The notes beneath the pieces are model-generated. The model was not told the origin of the DNA, did no database searches, and saw nothing but the letters and a program-made list of their open reading frames with translations. A stretch of 64,000 nt of DNA from Chromatiales bacterium (lineage in GTDB: Bacteria; Pseudomonadota; Gammaproteobacteria; UBA6429): positions 29,300 through 93,299 of the forward strand of contig JALTJN010000526.1 in NCBI GenBank assembly GCA_027076405.1. The letters are read 5' to 3'. Shown piece after piece: positions 43,555-51,464 of the stretch. The translations under genes were made by a program, and so were the position numbers. Within the stretch, counting starts at the first letter, position 1. Each line of letters opens with the position of its first letter.

Positions 43555-44816
43555 TGCGATACAGGACACATCTTCGTTATCGGGTAACTTTTGCTTTTGC
43601 TTTTTTGGGTATGTTGATTAGTCTGGGTTTAGCGATTAGTTTTTACAGTATTACCATTAAAATTGAAAAACAGCTGATAAAGGAAACGCTGTCTACTGAG
43701 TTAGAAGACTTTATTGCTCAGTATAAAATTGACCCCGATACTCCTCCTCCGGCTAGTACAACAATTCGTACTTTTGTTATTAAAGATGGTGAACAAACAA
43801 TCCCCTTTGTTATTCGGCAACTCACGGTTGGTTTACATCGTATTTTATTTGAAAAAAAACAATACTATGCTGAAGTAAAGGTTGTTAATAATAAACACTT
43901 TGTGGTGCTTTATAATGACAAGCAGATCCGGGAACGTGAAAATCAACTAAAATATTATCTTGTTATTGGTGTGGTAATGATGATGTTTTTTTCTGCCTTA
44001 CTTGGTTTTTGGCTGGCCAAACGCGTGACATCACCTGTTAGCGAACTCGCCTTACGTGTTGCAAATTTAAAACCTGAAAATTATCACCTTCCGCTAGCTA
44101 ATGATTTTCCGGATGACGAAGTAGGAATGTTAGCGAAAGATTTTGATGCTTATTTACAGCGGCTTTCTGCATTTATTGAACGTGAACGATATTTTACTTC
44201 TGATGTTAGCCATGAGTTACGGACACCGTTAACCGTTATTGAAGGCGCGGCGGATGTTTTATTAAATAATCCCGAGCTAACAGAATCAAATCGCAGGCCA
44301 ATTGAACGAATCTCAAGATCAGTACATGAAATGTCCGAACTTGTCTCCGCATTATTACTATTAGCAAGAGAAGATGAAAGCGATGTTTCGGAATCAGGTT
44401 GTGTAGTTAGTGAAGTTTTAAATAGTGTATTAGATGGCCATCAACATTTACTTAAACATAAATCCGTTGATATTAAACTTGATATTCAGGCTGAAATAAT
44501 TGTGCCGGTTGAATGTACTTTATTGCGTGTGGTGCTTGCGAACCTTATTCGAAATGCCATTTATTATACGGATAAAGGTTTGATTATTATTGTACAAGCT
44601 AAAGACAGTATATCTATTCAAGATAGCGGAATAGGAATTGCCGAAGATCAACGGCAACAAATATTTGAACGTTACTTTACCGGAAATGAGGATGGTGAAG
44701 GTATTGGTTTGTCTCTGGTAAAACGAATATGCCAAAAATATCACTGGAATGTAGAGATAGAGAGTGAGGAAGGTAAAGGAAGTTTATTTCAATTGTGCTT
44801 TAAGCATATGTCTTGA
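43554..44816 (+). CDS. Sensor histidine kinase, partner of the OmpR-type regulator
   Basis: A 420-residue membrane sensor kinase. Membrane segments at about 13-33 and 134-156 enclose a periplasmic sensor domain of about 100 residues. A HAMP region follows, then HisKA with phospho-acceptor His220 (DVSHELRTPLTV), and the ATPase domain with NLIRNAIYYTD (N-box), DSGIGIA (G1) and GEGIGLSLVKRI (G2). Start overlaps the regulator stop, so the two are cotranscribed and paired. Confidence 0.94.
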   Translation: MRYRTHLRYRVTFAFAFLGMLISLGLAISFYSITIKIEKQLIKETLSTELEDFIAQYKIDPDTPPPASTTIRTFVIKDGEQTIPFVIRQLTVGLHRILFEKKQYYAEVKVVNNKHFVVLYNDKQIRERENQLKYYLVIGVVMMMFFSALLGFWLAKRVTSPVSELALRVANLKPENYHLPLANDFPDDEVGMLAKDFDAYLQRLSAFIERERYFTSDVSHELRTPLTVIEGAADVLLNNPELTESNRRPIERISRSVHEMSELVSALLLLAREDESDVSESGCVVSEVLNSVLDGHQHLLKHKSVDIKLDIQAEIIVPVECTLLRVVLANLIRNAIYYTDKGLIIIVQAKDSISIQDSGIGIAEDQRQQIFERYFTGNEDGEGIGLSLVKRICQKYHWNVEIESEEGKGSLFQLCFKHMS

Positions 44817-44907
44817 ATTTTTAATAAAATTTAATGATAAATTTGCCTTTTCTTAACATTTGAAGGATTAGCATTACCTTATCGCCTAATACATTTTAAC
44901 GGCTGAT

Positions 44908-44968
44908 ATGGCATTTCTCCGGTGCCATTCCATGATCACCTACCTTTAAGGTAGGTGTGGTGGAGAAT
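44908..44968. repeat. Nested inverted repeats upstream of lolC
   Basis: ATGGCA/TGCCAT (44908-44913, 44923-44928) is followed by CACCTACCTT-T-AAGGTAGGTG (44937-44957), an almost perfect 21-nt palindrome. ATTTCTCC (44913-44920) and GGAGAATG (44962-44969) could pair around it, giving a small branched structure. No T-run follows on either strand, so it is not a normal terminator. It lies 78 bp before the lolC start. Confidence 0.6.
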
Positions 44969-45046
44969 GACTGGTTAATATTCAATCAGAAAATGAATGT
45001 GACTCAATAGTATGCCTGAAACGGGTTTTCAGTTAATATTTGCCTC

Positions 45047-46294
45047 ATGTTTAAACCTGTAGAGCTCTTTGTTGGCTTGCGCTATACCCGCGCAAAACGC
45101 CGCAACCATTTTATTTCTTTTATATCACTGTCTTCAATGATGGGGATTGCACTTGGTGTGACCGCCTTAATTACGGTTTTGTCGGTGATGAATGGCTTTG
45201 AAAAAGAGGTTCGTGAACGCATTCTGGATATGGTGTCCCACCTTACTGTGACAGACTTCGAAGGTCGGTTAAAAAACTGGCCGGAAGTGCTAAAAACAAC
45301 CAAAACCAATAAAAATGTTATCGCTGCTGCCCCTTACATAGAAGCACAAGGGATGTTAATAAACGGAACAAGTGTCAACGGCACACTGATTCGGGGGGTG
45401 TTACCGAAACAGGAAATGACGGTATCCAACGTTGCAGAAAAAATGAAAGCAGGGCGTTTTAGCGATCTTAAAGCGGGAAAATTTGGTGTCATTTTAGGTC
45501 AGGATTTAGCCCGAATTTTAGGGGTGCATGTGGGGGATAAAGTTACTATGGTCACCCCAAGTGCAAATGTTACCCCAGCCGGTGTTGCTCCCCGATTAAA
45601 ACGCTTTACCGTGGTCGGTATTTTTTACCTTGGTATGTATGAATATGATAGCACCATGGCATTAATTCATTTAAAAGACGCCCAGCGTTTATTTCGTATG
45701 AAAGGCAAAGTCACCGGTGTGCGCGCCAAATTGAAAGATTTATTTGCCGCTCCGTTAACCCGTGATGAGTTACAAGACAACGCATTAACGGAATATTGGG
45801 TGAGAGACTGGAGCAGTTATCACGCAAACTGGTTCCGTGCGGTTAAAATTGAAAAACGAATGATCTTTTTACTGCTGCTACTGATTGTGGCAGTGGCGGC
45901 ATTTAATATTGTTTCAACACTGGTTATGGTTGTTACTGATAAACAAAGTGATATCGCCATTCTCAGAACATTGGGTGCTTCACCATCAAGCATTATGGGA
46001 ATATTTATGGTGCAAGGTGCCTTGATTGGTATTATCGGCACTGTCGCAGGTACGGTGGGTGGCATTAGCTTATCGTTAAATCTGGATACGGTAGTCCCCT
46101 TTATAGAAGGTCTGTTTGGTATTCGAATTCTTGATCCGGCTGTTTATTATATTAGTGTGTTGCCATCAGATTTACATTGGGATGACGTTTGGACAATTTG
46201 TTCTATCTCTCTGGCATTAGGATTATTTGCAACGCTTTATCCTGCATGGCGAGCAAGTAAAACTCAACCTGCGGAGGCACTACGTTATGAATAA
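45047..46294 (+). CDS. lolC: Lipoprotein-releasing ABC transporter permease (LolC/LolE type)
   Basis: Inner-membrane permease that, with LolD, extracts outer-membrane lipoproteins and hands them to LolA. The 415-residue protein starts with the family-typical [23 protein letters not shown]. One N-terminal membrane segment (about 26-48), a large periplasmic MacB-like domain (about 55-235), then three C-terminal segments (about 273-300, 320-345, 375-400). Only one permease gene is here, so the complex may use a LolF-type homodimer, or the second permease is elsewhere. It overlaps lolD by 8 bp. Confidence 0.94.
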   Translation: MFKPVELFVGLRYTRAKRRNHFISFISLSSMMGIALGVTALITVLSVMNGFEKEVRERILDMVSHLTVTDFEGRLKNWPEVLKTTKTNKNVIAAAPYIEAQGMLINGTSVNGTLIRGVLPKQEMTVSNVAEKMKAGRFSDLKAGKFGVILGQDLARILGVHVGDKVTMVTPSANVTPAGVAPRLKRFTVVGIFYLGMYEYDSTMALIHLKDAQRLFRMKGKVTGVRAKLKDLFAAPLTRDELQDNALTEYWVRDWSSYHANWFRAVKIEKRMIFLLLLLIVAVAAFNIVSTLVMVVTDKQSDIAILRTLGASPSSIMGIFMVQGALIGIIGTVAGTVGGISLSLNLDTVVPFIEGLFGIRILDPAVYYISVLPSDLHWDDVWTICSISLALGLFATLYPAWRASKTQPAEALRYE

Positions 46295-46976
46295 TGGTGT
46301 TTCTGAAACGGTTTTAATGTGTGAAGGCTTAAATAAAACCTTTACTCAGGGGCCGGCCGATGTAAATGTTTTAACGAATATTTCATTGAATATTCAAAAA
46401 GGTGAACAGGTTGCCATTATTGGTTCCTCCGGTTCCGGTAAAAGTACGTTATTACAGTTGTTAGGTGGTTTGGATTTACCGACAAAAGGGCGAGTCGAAG
46501 TTGCAGGTAATGACATGGCCTCACTCGATGAAACACAACGTGGCTTATTAAGAAATCAACAGCTTGGTTTTGTGTATCAGTTTCATCATTTGCTTCCCGA
46601 GTTTAGTGCTTTGGAAAATGTGGCTATGCCATTATTGATTCGAGGATTGTCGCCTAAAGAGGCATCTCAAAAAGCCAGTCGTATGTTAGCAAGAGTGGGT
46701 TTGGAACATCGTCTTAAACATAAGCCCGGTGAACTTTCTGGTGGTGAACGTCAACGTGCCGCATTAGCTCGCGCCTTGGTAACAAACCCTGCCTGTGTTC
46801 TGGCCGATGAACCAACAGGTAATCTTGATGGAAAAACAGCAGAACAAGTTTATGAATTAATGCGAGAAGTAAACCGGGAGCTCAATACCAGTTTTGTTGT
46901 AGTAACCCATGATTTAAATTTCGCAAAAAAAATGGATCGAACTTTACATTTAGTTGACGGGCAGATAACAGGTTAA
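46287..46976 (+). CDS. lolD: Lipoprotein-releasing system ATP-binding protein LolD
   Basis: ATPase of the Lol complex. ATG 46287 is preceded by GGAGG (46273-46277); upstream in-frame codons would extend far into lolC. The 229-residue protein has Walker [14 protein letters not shown] (about 43-55), the Q-loop region [16 protein letters not shown] (about 95-110), the signature [15 protein letters not shown] (about 150-164) and Walker [12 protein letters not shown]. Confidence 0.96.
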   Translation: MNNGVSETVLMCEGLNKTFTQGPADVNVLTNISLNIQKGEQVAIIGSSGSGKSTLLQLLGGLDLPTKGRVEVAGNDMASLDETQRGLLRNQQLGFVYQFHHLLPEFSALENVAMPLLIRGLSPKEASQKASRMLARVGLEHRLKHKPGELSGGERQRAALARALVTNPACVLADEPTGNLDGKTAEQVYELMREVNRELNTSFVVVTHDLNFAKKMDRTLHLVDGQITG

Positions 46977-47050
46977 AAAATTAGCCCAAGATAATCATGA
47001 TTAAAATTTAATAGTCTGCAATTAAATAAAACTTATTAACGGAAAGAAAG

Positions 47051-48217
47051 ATGAATTTACACGAATATCAATCTAAAACACTGTTTGCTGAATACGGTAT
47101 TGCCGTTCCGGAATTTCGGGTGATTAGCCAGAGTTCACAGGTAAAAGCAAAACTTGATGAGTTGGGTGGTGAACGTTGGGTTGTAAAAGCACAAGTGCAT
47201 GCCGGTGGTCGTGGTAAGGCGGGCGGTGTAAAAATAACAGACAATAAAACTGAAGTTGAAAAATTTGTTTCTTCTATGCTGGGTCATAATCTAGTGACTT
47301 TTCAGACTGATGCCAAAGGTCAGCCGGTACATCAAATATTAATTGAACAGCCTTGTGAAATTGAAAGAGAACTCTATCTGGGAGCGGTGATTGATCGCTC
47401 TTTACGCCAAATTGTTTTTATGGCCTCGACAGAAGGGGGCGTTGAGATTGAAAAAGTCGCAGAAGAGACACCGGAAAAAATTCTTAAAGCTGCAGTTAAC
47501 CCTATCGTTGGTTTAAACGGTTTTCAATGTCGTGATTTGGCTTTTGCATTAGGCCTCGAAGGTGCACAAATAAAGCAGTTTAGTAATCTGCTTACCAGTC
47601 TGGCAAAATTATTTGTCGATAAAGATTTATCGTTGCTTGAAATTAACCCTTTAGTGATTACCAAACAAGGTGACTTACTTTGTCTGGATGCAAAAATTAA
47701 TATTGATGATAGTGCTTTATATCGTCATGCAAAATTAGGCGAACTGCGCGATGTAACGCAAGAAGACGAACGTGAAGTGCGTGCCAAAGAATGGGACTTA
47801 AATTATATTTCGCTGGATGGCGAAATAGGTTGTATGGTTAACGGTGCCGGGCTGGCAATGGCAACGATGGATTTGATAAAGCTGCAAGGCAGTGAACCGG
47901 CAAACTTTCTGGATGTGGGTGGTACTGCAACTAAAGAACGTGTGGCCGAGGCATTCAAGATTATTTTATCGGATAAAAAAGTTAAAGGCATTTTAGTGAA
48001 TATTTTCGGCGGTATTGTTCGATGTGACATTATTGCAGAAGGTATTGCTGCAGCAGTTGAAGAAGTGGGTGTTGATGTCCCTATTGTTGTTCGACTCGAA
48101 GGTAATAATGCTAAACTGGGTTTAAAGATTTTAGATGATAGCCCTTTAAAAATTGAAACAGCCCATGATTTAAATGATGCTGCGATGAAAATTGTTAAGC
48201 AGGTGAATTCATTATGA
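47051..48217 (+). CDS. sucC: Succinyl-CoA synthetase, beta subunit
   Basis: With SucD converts succinyl-CoA to succinate in the TCA cycle, making ATP or GTP. Exactly 388 residues, as in E. coli. The N-terminal ATP-grasp domain shows [17 protein letters not shown] and [18 protein letters not shown] (about 44-61); the C-terminal CoA-ligase domain has [11 protein letters not shown] (about 316-326). It overlaps sucD by four bases and is preceded by GGAAAGAAAG. Confidence 0.97.
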   Translation: MNLHEYQSKTLFAEYGIAVPEFRVISQSSQVKAKLDELGGERWVVKAQVHAGGRGKAGGVKITDNKTEVEKFVSSMLGHNLVTFQTDAKGQPVHQILIEQPCEIERELYLGAVIDRSLRQIVFMASTEGGVEIEKVAEETPEKILKAAVNPIVGLNGFQCRDLAFALGLEGAQIKQFSNLLTSLAKLFVDKDLSLLEINPLVITKQGDLLCLDAKINIDDSALYRHAKLGELRDVTQEDEREVRAKEWDLNYISLDGEIGCMVNGAGLAMATMDLIKLQGSEPANFLDVGGTATKERVAEAFKIILSDKKVKGILVNIFGGIVRCDIIAEGIAAAVEEVGVDVPIVVRLEGNNAKLGLKILDDSPLKIETAHDLNDAAMKIVKQVNSL

Positions 48218-49086
48218 GTGTTTGGATTAATAAAGATACAAAAGTTATTTGTCAGGGATTTACCGGTAAACAAGGTCAGTATCATTCTGAAAAAGCGCTT
48301 GAGTACGGTACTAAAATGGTGGGTGGCGTTACGCCCGGTAAAGGTGGTCAGACATCATTAGGCTTGCCGGTTTTTAATACAGTAAAAGATGCAGTTAAAG
48401 AAACTCAGGCGAATGCTTCTGTTATTTATGTTCCCGCTGCTTTTTGTAAAGATGCGATTTTAGAAGCGGTTGATGCTGGTATTGAGCTCATTGTTTGTAT
48501 TACAGAAGGTATTCCAACAAAAGATATGCTGGATGTCTGGCATGTTGTTCATTACTCTGAATCACGTCTTATCGGGCCGAACTGCCCCGGTATTATCACA
48601 CCGGGTGAATCCAAAATTGGCATTATGCCGGGTGAAATTCATTTGCCTGGAAGTGTAGGAATCGTATCACGTTCAGGGACTTTAACTTATGAAGCCGTTA
48701 AGCAAACCACAGACATTGGTTTAGGACAAAGCACATGTATTGGCATTGGTGGTGATCCTATTCCAGGAGCAACCTTTATAGATTGTCTTGAAGCTTTTGA
48801 AAATGATCCGGCAACAGAATCAGTCATCATGGTCGGTGAAATTGGTGGCTCTGCTGAAGAAGAAGCGGCTGAATATATTAAATCAAATATGACTAAACCC
48901 GTTGCAGCCTATATTGCCGGTGTAACAGCACCAAAAGGAAAGCGCATGGGGCATGCCGGAGCGATTATTGCGGGTGGAAAAGGAACAGCAAAAGAAAAAT
49001 ATGCCGCGCTGGAAAATGCCGGTGTTTATACTGCGACTTCTCCGGCGGAGTTAGGTTCTACTTTATTAAAAGCGATTAAGAAATAA
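48214..49086 (+). CDS. sucD: Succinyl-CoA synthetase, alpha subunit
   Basis: Binds CoA and carries the phosphohistidine intermediate. The 290-residue protein begins with the family pattern [19 protein letters not shown], has the CoA-site segment [20 protein letters not shown] and the phosphorylated His247 in [11 protein letters not shown] strong terminator follows directly. Not linked to sucAB here, so sucCD forms its own transcription unit. Confidence 0.97.
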   Translation: MSVWINKDTKVICQGFTGKQGQYHSEKALEYGTKMVGGVTPGKGGQTSLGLPVFNTVKDAVKETQANASVIYVPAAFCKDAILEAVDAGIELIVCITEGIPTKDMLDVWHVVHYSESRLIGPNCPGIITPGESKIGIMPGEIHLPGSVGIVSRSGTLTYEAVKQTTDIGLGQSTCIGIGGDPIPGATFIDCLEAFENDPATESVIMVGEIGGSAEEEAAEYIKSNMTKPVAAYIAGVTAPKGKRMGHAGAIIAGGKGTAKEKYAALENAGVYTATSPAELGSTLLKAIKK

Positions 49087-49099
49087 AATACGAGTTATG

Positions 49100-49129
49100 C
49101 TGGTTGAAGTTTATTTCAACCAGTTTTTT
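49100..49129 (+). terminator. Rho-independent terminator of sucCD
   Basis: CTGGTTGAA (49100-49108), loop GTTTAT, TTCAACCAG (49115-49123) and six T. A 9-bp perfect stem. Part of it is also the last codons and stop of the minus-strand gene at 49111-49476. Confidence 0.88.
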
Positions 49130-49476
49130 GCTTCGTCTATCGAGCGAAAAATATGCAATTCCTGTGGTAGATGTTCAGAGAGTGTTTCGTACATCCTCCC
49201 CATGCCATAACCCACGTCAGATGCGACAACGCAAGCTATCTTTGCATTACCCCGGTTTAACGATTCGCGAAACAGGATGAGTCGCTTTTCAAATTCGGCA
49301 TCAATATTAGAAAAATCCATATCTTGCAGGTCATACAATGTGTTGATATCAATCGGAATGTCATTATTTGAAAACAATTTAGAAAAAGCTATTTTTAATT
49401 CTTCGAGATTGACAAGATCTTTGATCTTAATAATTAAAATATTGTTATCAGAATCATGAGTGAACTCTAGAGACAT
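49111..49476 (-). CDS. SpoIIAA-like / STAS-fold protein
   Basis: A 121-residue cytoplasmic protein with alternating strands and helices in the SpoIIAA-like (STAS/SEC14-like) layout: MSLEFTHDSDNNILIIKIKD, a middle segment LYDLQDMDFSNIDAEFEKRL and KIACVVASDVGYGMGRMYETL, ending FRSIDEAKNWLK. Such proteins often regulate partners by binding, but the target is unknown. The gene is on the same strand as the LuxR-type regulator 77 bp upstream, so they may be cotranscribed. Its last codons overlap the sucCD terminator. Confidence 0.72.
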   Translation of the reverse strand: MSLEFTHDSDNNILIIKIKDLVNLEELKIAFSKLFSNNDIPIDINTLYDLQDMDFSNIDAEFEKRLILFRESLNRGNAKIACVVASDVGYGMGRMYETLSEHLPQELHIFRSIDEAKNWLK

Positions 49477-49553
49477 AATATTAATTTATCGATGTAGAAA
49501 TTATGAAAGATTGTCATAGAAAATCGGCTATTACAATAAACGGGATTATTTAT

Positions 49554-50054
49554 TTAGAGAATATCCTCAATAAACCAGGCTGAAAAGGCATGTCTGCCTG
49601 CAATATCCGATTTTTTATAAATGGCAGAAGCCTGTTGACGAACGGTTTTTTCTGCCGTATTTCTTAAAGCTGCAATTTCTTTGAGACTTAGGCCTTTGAG
49701 TAATAATAAGCCTACTTCAGCTTCACTCTGGCTGAGTTTCCATTGTGAGAATTGTTGCTGAATGACTTTTGACAGTTGCCGACGACCTTCAATAATATAT
49801 TCATCGGCTTTATTGTTATTAGTTTGCGCAAGCTGTTGCTTGAGCTGGTTGATTTGCTGTTTTTGTTGGTTTTTTTCATAAAATAACCAGAATATGGCCA
49901 CTAAAGATAAAAGAACAAGCAGACCTTCTTTTAAGATATGTGGCGTATCGGCTCCGTGGGATAAATCATCAACAAGATCCATTCCGCTGGCAAAGATAAT
50001 AATAGAAAAAAATGAAATGAGTAAGCTTTCTTTTGCATTGCTGAAAGACAGCAT
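49554..50054 (-). CDS. Membrane-anchored LuxR-type transcription regulator
   Basis: A 166-residue protein with an unusual layout: two membrane segments (about 7-28 and 41-59), a Gln/Lys/Asn-rich probable coiled coil (about 60-85), and a C-terminal LuxR helix-turn-helix (about 104-160: LSQSEAEVGLLLLKGLSLKE, IAALRNTAEKTVRQQASAIY). There is no receiver or ligand domain, so signals would have to reach it through the membrane part. It is divergent from the cytochrome b561 gene across two perfect palindromes that are good operator candidates. Confidence 0.85.
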   Translation of the reverse strand: MLSFSNAKESLLISFFSIIIFASGMDLVDDLSHGADTPHILKEGLLVLLSLVAIFWLFYEKNQQKQQINQLKQQLAQTNNNKADEYIIEGRRQLSKVIQQQFSQWKLSQSEAEVGLLLLKGLSLKEIAALRNTAEKTVRQQASAIYKKSDIAGRHAFSAWFIEDIL

Positions 50055-50087
50055 AAATACCTCTATAAAATCAATATGTTATATTGC

Positions 50088-50125
50088 AGGACATATGTCC
50101 TATATGGCACGTTTAGGCATATGCC
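50088..50125. promoter_or_regulatory. Two perfect palindromes between the LuxR-type and cytochrome b561 genes
   Basis: AGGACATATGTCCT (50088-50101, 14 nt) and GGCATATGCC (50116-50125, 10 nt) are both exact palindromes with a CATATG core and GG/CC flanks. Their centres are 26 bp apart, between divergent genes (LuxR start 50054, cytochrome start 50188). They look like paired dimer-binding sites, most simply for the adjacent regulator. Confidence 0.6.
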
Positions 50126-50187
50126 CGATGTTTTAAATAATTTTGTACACCATACTTCATTTAACAGATTATTTTAAGGAGAAGGTT

Positions 50188-50808
50188 ATGTCACAAGAGA
50201 TTAAAGTTTGGGATCCATTAGTCAGGTTGTTTCACTGGAGTTTAGTGATATTTTTTGTCGTTGCTTACTTGTCCGGTGAAGAGGAAAGTTCGATCCACAT
50301 TTATTCCGGTTATATCATTTTAGGATTGGTCACTTTTCGTTTGATATGGGGTTTTATTGGAACAAAATACGCCCGTTTCAGTAATTTTGTTCGGGCACCC
50401 AAAGATATCATTCTCTATCTAAAAAGCTTTTTAAAAGGTCATCCGAAACACTATTTAGGACACAACCCTTTAGGTGGAGCAATGATCATCGCATTACTCA
50501 TCTCTATTTTCATGGTGAGTTATACAGGCTTAAAATTGTACGCGGTTGAAGAAGGTTTAGGGCCACTGGCAGAAGGCAATAATATTACTTTAATCAGCAG
50601 TGCATATGCTGATTCAGATGATGACGATGGTGATAAGTATTCTGAAAATGAAGAAGATGAAGATTTCTGGGAAGAATTACATGAGTTTTTCGCAAACTTT
50701 ACTGTTTTTCTCATCTTTTTACATATTGCCGGTGTTTATGTCTCGAGTCGTCTGGAGAAAGAAAATCTGGTTAAAGCCATGATTACCGGAAAGAAAAAAC
50801 AAAACTAG
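50188..50808 (+). CDS. Cytochrome b561 family protein
   Basis: Di-heme b-type membrane cytochrome for quinone-linked electron transfer. ATG 50188 follows AAGGAGAAGG; the upstream ATG at 50143 lacks a ribosome-binding site. The 206-residue protein has WDPLVRLFHWSLV (His16, a likely heme ligand) and about four membrane segments, with further histidines in IHIYSGYIILG and FLHIAGVYVSS. A loop of about 25 residues (about 132-158) is extremely acidic (Asp/Glu/Ser-rich) and precedes the last membrane segment. A bidirectional hairpin terminator follows. Confidence 0.9.
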   Translation: MSQEIKVWDPLVRLFHWSLVIFFVVAYLSGEEESSIHIYSGYIILGLVTFRLIWGFIGTKYARFSNFVRAPKDIILYLKSFLKGHPKHYLGHNPLGGAMIIALLISIFMVSYTGLKLYAVEEGLGPLAEGNNITLISSAYADSDDDDGDKYSENEEDEDFWEELHEFFANFTVFLIFLHIAGVYVSSRLEKENLVKAMITGKKKQN

Positions 50809-50819
50809 CGTAATGAGAT

Positions 50820-50850
50820 CCTGTAGTAATGATGTGCTACAGGGTTTTAT
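50820..50850. terminator. Terminator between cytochrome b561 and DUF2062 genes
   Basis: CCTGTAG (50820-50826), a 10-nt loop and CTACAGG (50837-50843), then GTTTTATTT. Oriented for the cytochrome gene; its right arm includes the stop codon of the convergent DUF2062 gene. Confidence 0.65.
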
Positions 50851-51367
50851 TTAGTCGTCTTTTTTTACGCTCTTTTAAAACATTAATGATATGTAAACGC
50901 CATAAAAGCCTGATGGTGGCATAACCAAGAATTCCAAAAAACAGACCGCTCACTGTACAACCTAATAAAAAGGGTTGCCAAATTGCATCAAGTTCAGTGC
51001 CTAACCATTCCCAGCTTAATTCAAAACTAAAGGCATGTTCTGGAGTACCTAAAATCCATGCACCGACTTTATAGGCAAAGTAAAAAATGGGGGGCATGGT
51101 AATCGGGTTGGTTAACCAGACTAAACCGACTGAAATAGGCAGGTTACAGCGTACCAAAATAGCGGCGGCGGCGGCCATGACCATTTGAGTCGGTAGTGGT
51201 ACAAAGGCAAAAAATAGCCCAACGAAAAAAGCCATAGAAACAGACCGACGATTAAGATGTAACAGGTTAGGATCGTGAAGCAGGGTTCCAAACACTTTGT
51301 TTAATTGTTTGTTGTTGCGGATTTTTTCGTGGTCCGGCATGTAGCGTTGTATAAACTTCTTTGGCAT
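50837..51367 (-). CDS. DUF2062 membrane protein
   Basis: A 176-residue protein with three membrane segments (about 42-66, 73-96, 128-152) and the DUF2062 pattern: RRSVSMAFFVGLFFAFVPLP (about 40-59), CNLPISVGLVWLTNPITMPP (about 74-93). Function unknown. The family is found beside comEC in many gammaproteobacteria, as here, where it is divergent from comEC. Confidence 0.85.
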   Translation of the reverse strand: MPKKFIQRYMPDHEKIRNNKQLNKVFGTLLHDPNLLHLNRRSVSMAFFVGLFFAFVPLPTQMVMAAAAAILVRCNLPISVGLVWLTNPITMPPIFYFAYKVGAWILGTPEHAFSFELSWEWLGTELDAIWQPFLLGCTVSGLFFGILGYATIRLLWRLHIINVLKERKKRRLNKTL

Positions 51368-51464
51368 GAGACTTTCTATTTTATTGGGATCTGGTAATCT
51401 GAATTATTGTAACAAGATGTTACCAATTTAATGTACCAATTTATACCTAAGGACGGGTAGCCAG

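Noticed and set aside
44853..44875. Direct repeat TTAACATT / TTAGCATT downstream of the sensor kinase gene as a regulator-binding site
   Set aside because: Only two 8-nt copies with one mismatch and 7 bp apart in AT-rich sequence; it lies at the 3' end of the two-component pair with no promoter evidence.
44937..44957. Intrinsic terminator of the response regulator-kinase operon
   Set aside because: The palindrome is followed by G-rich sequence, not T, on both strands.
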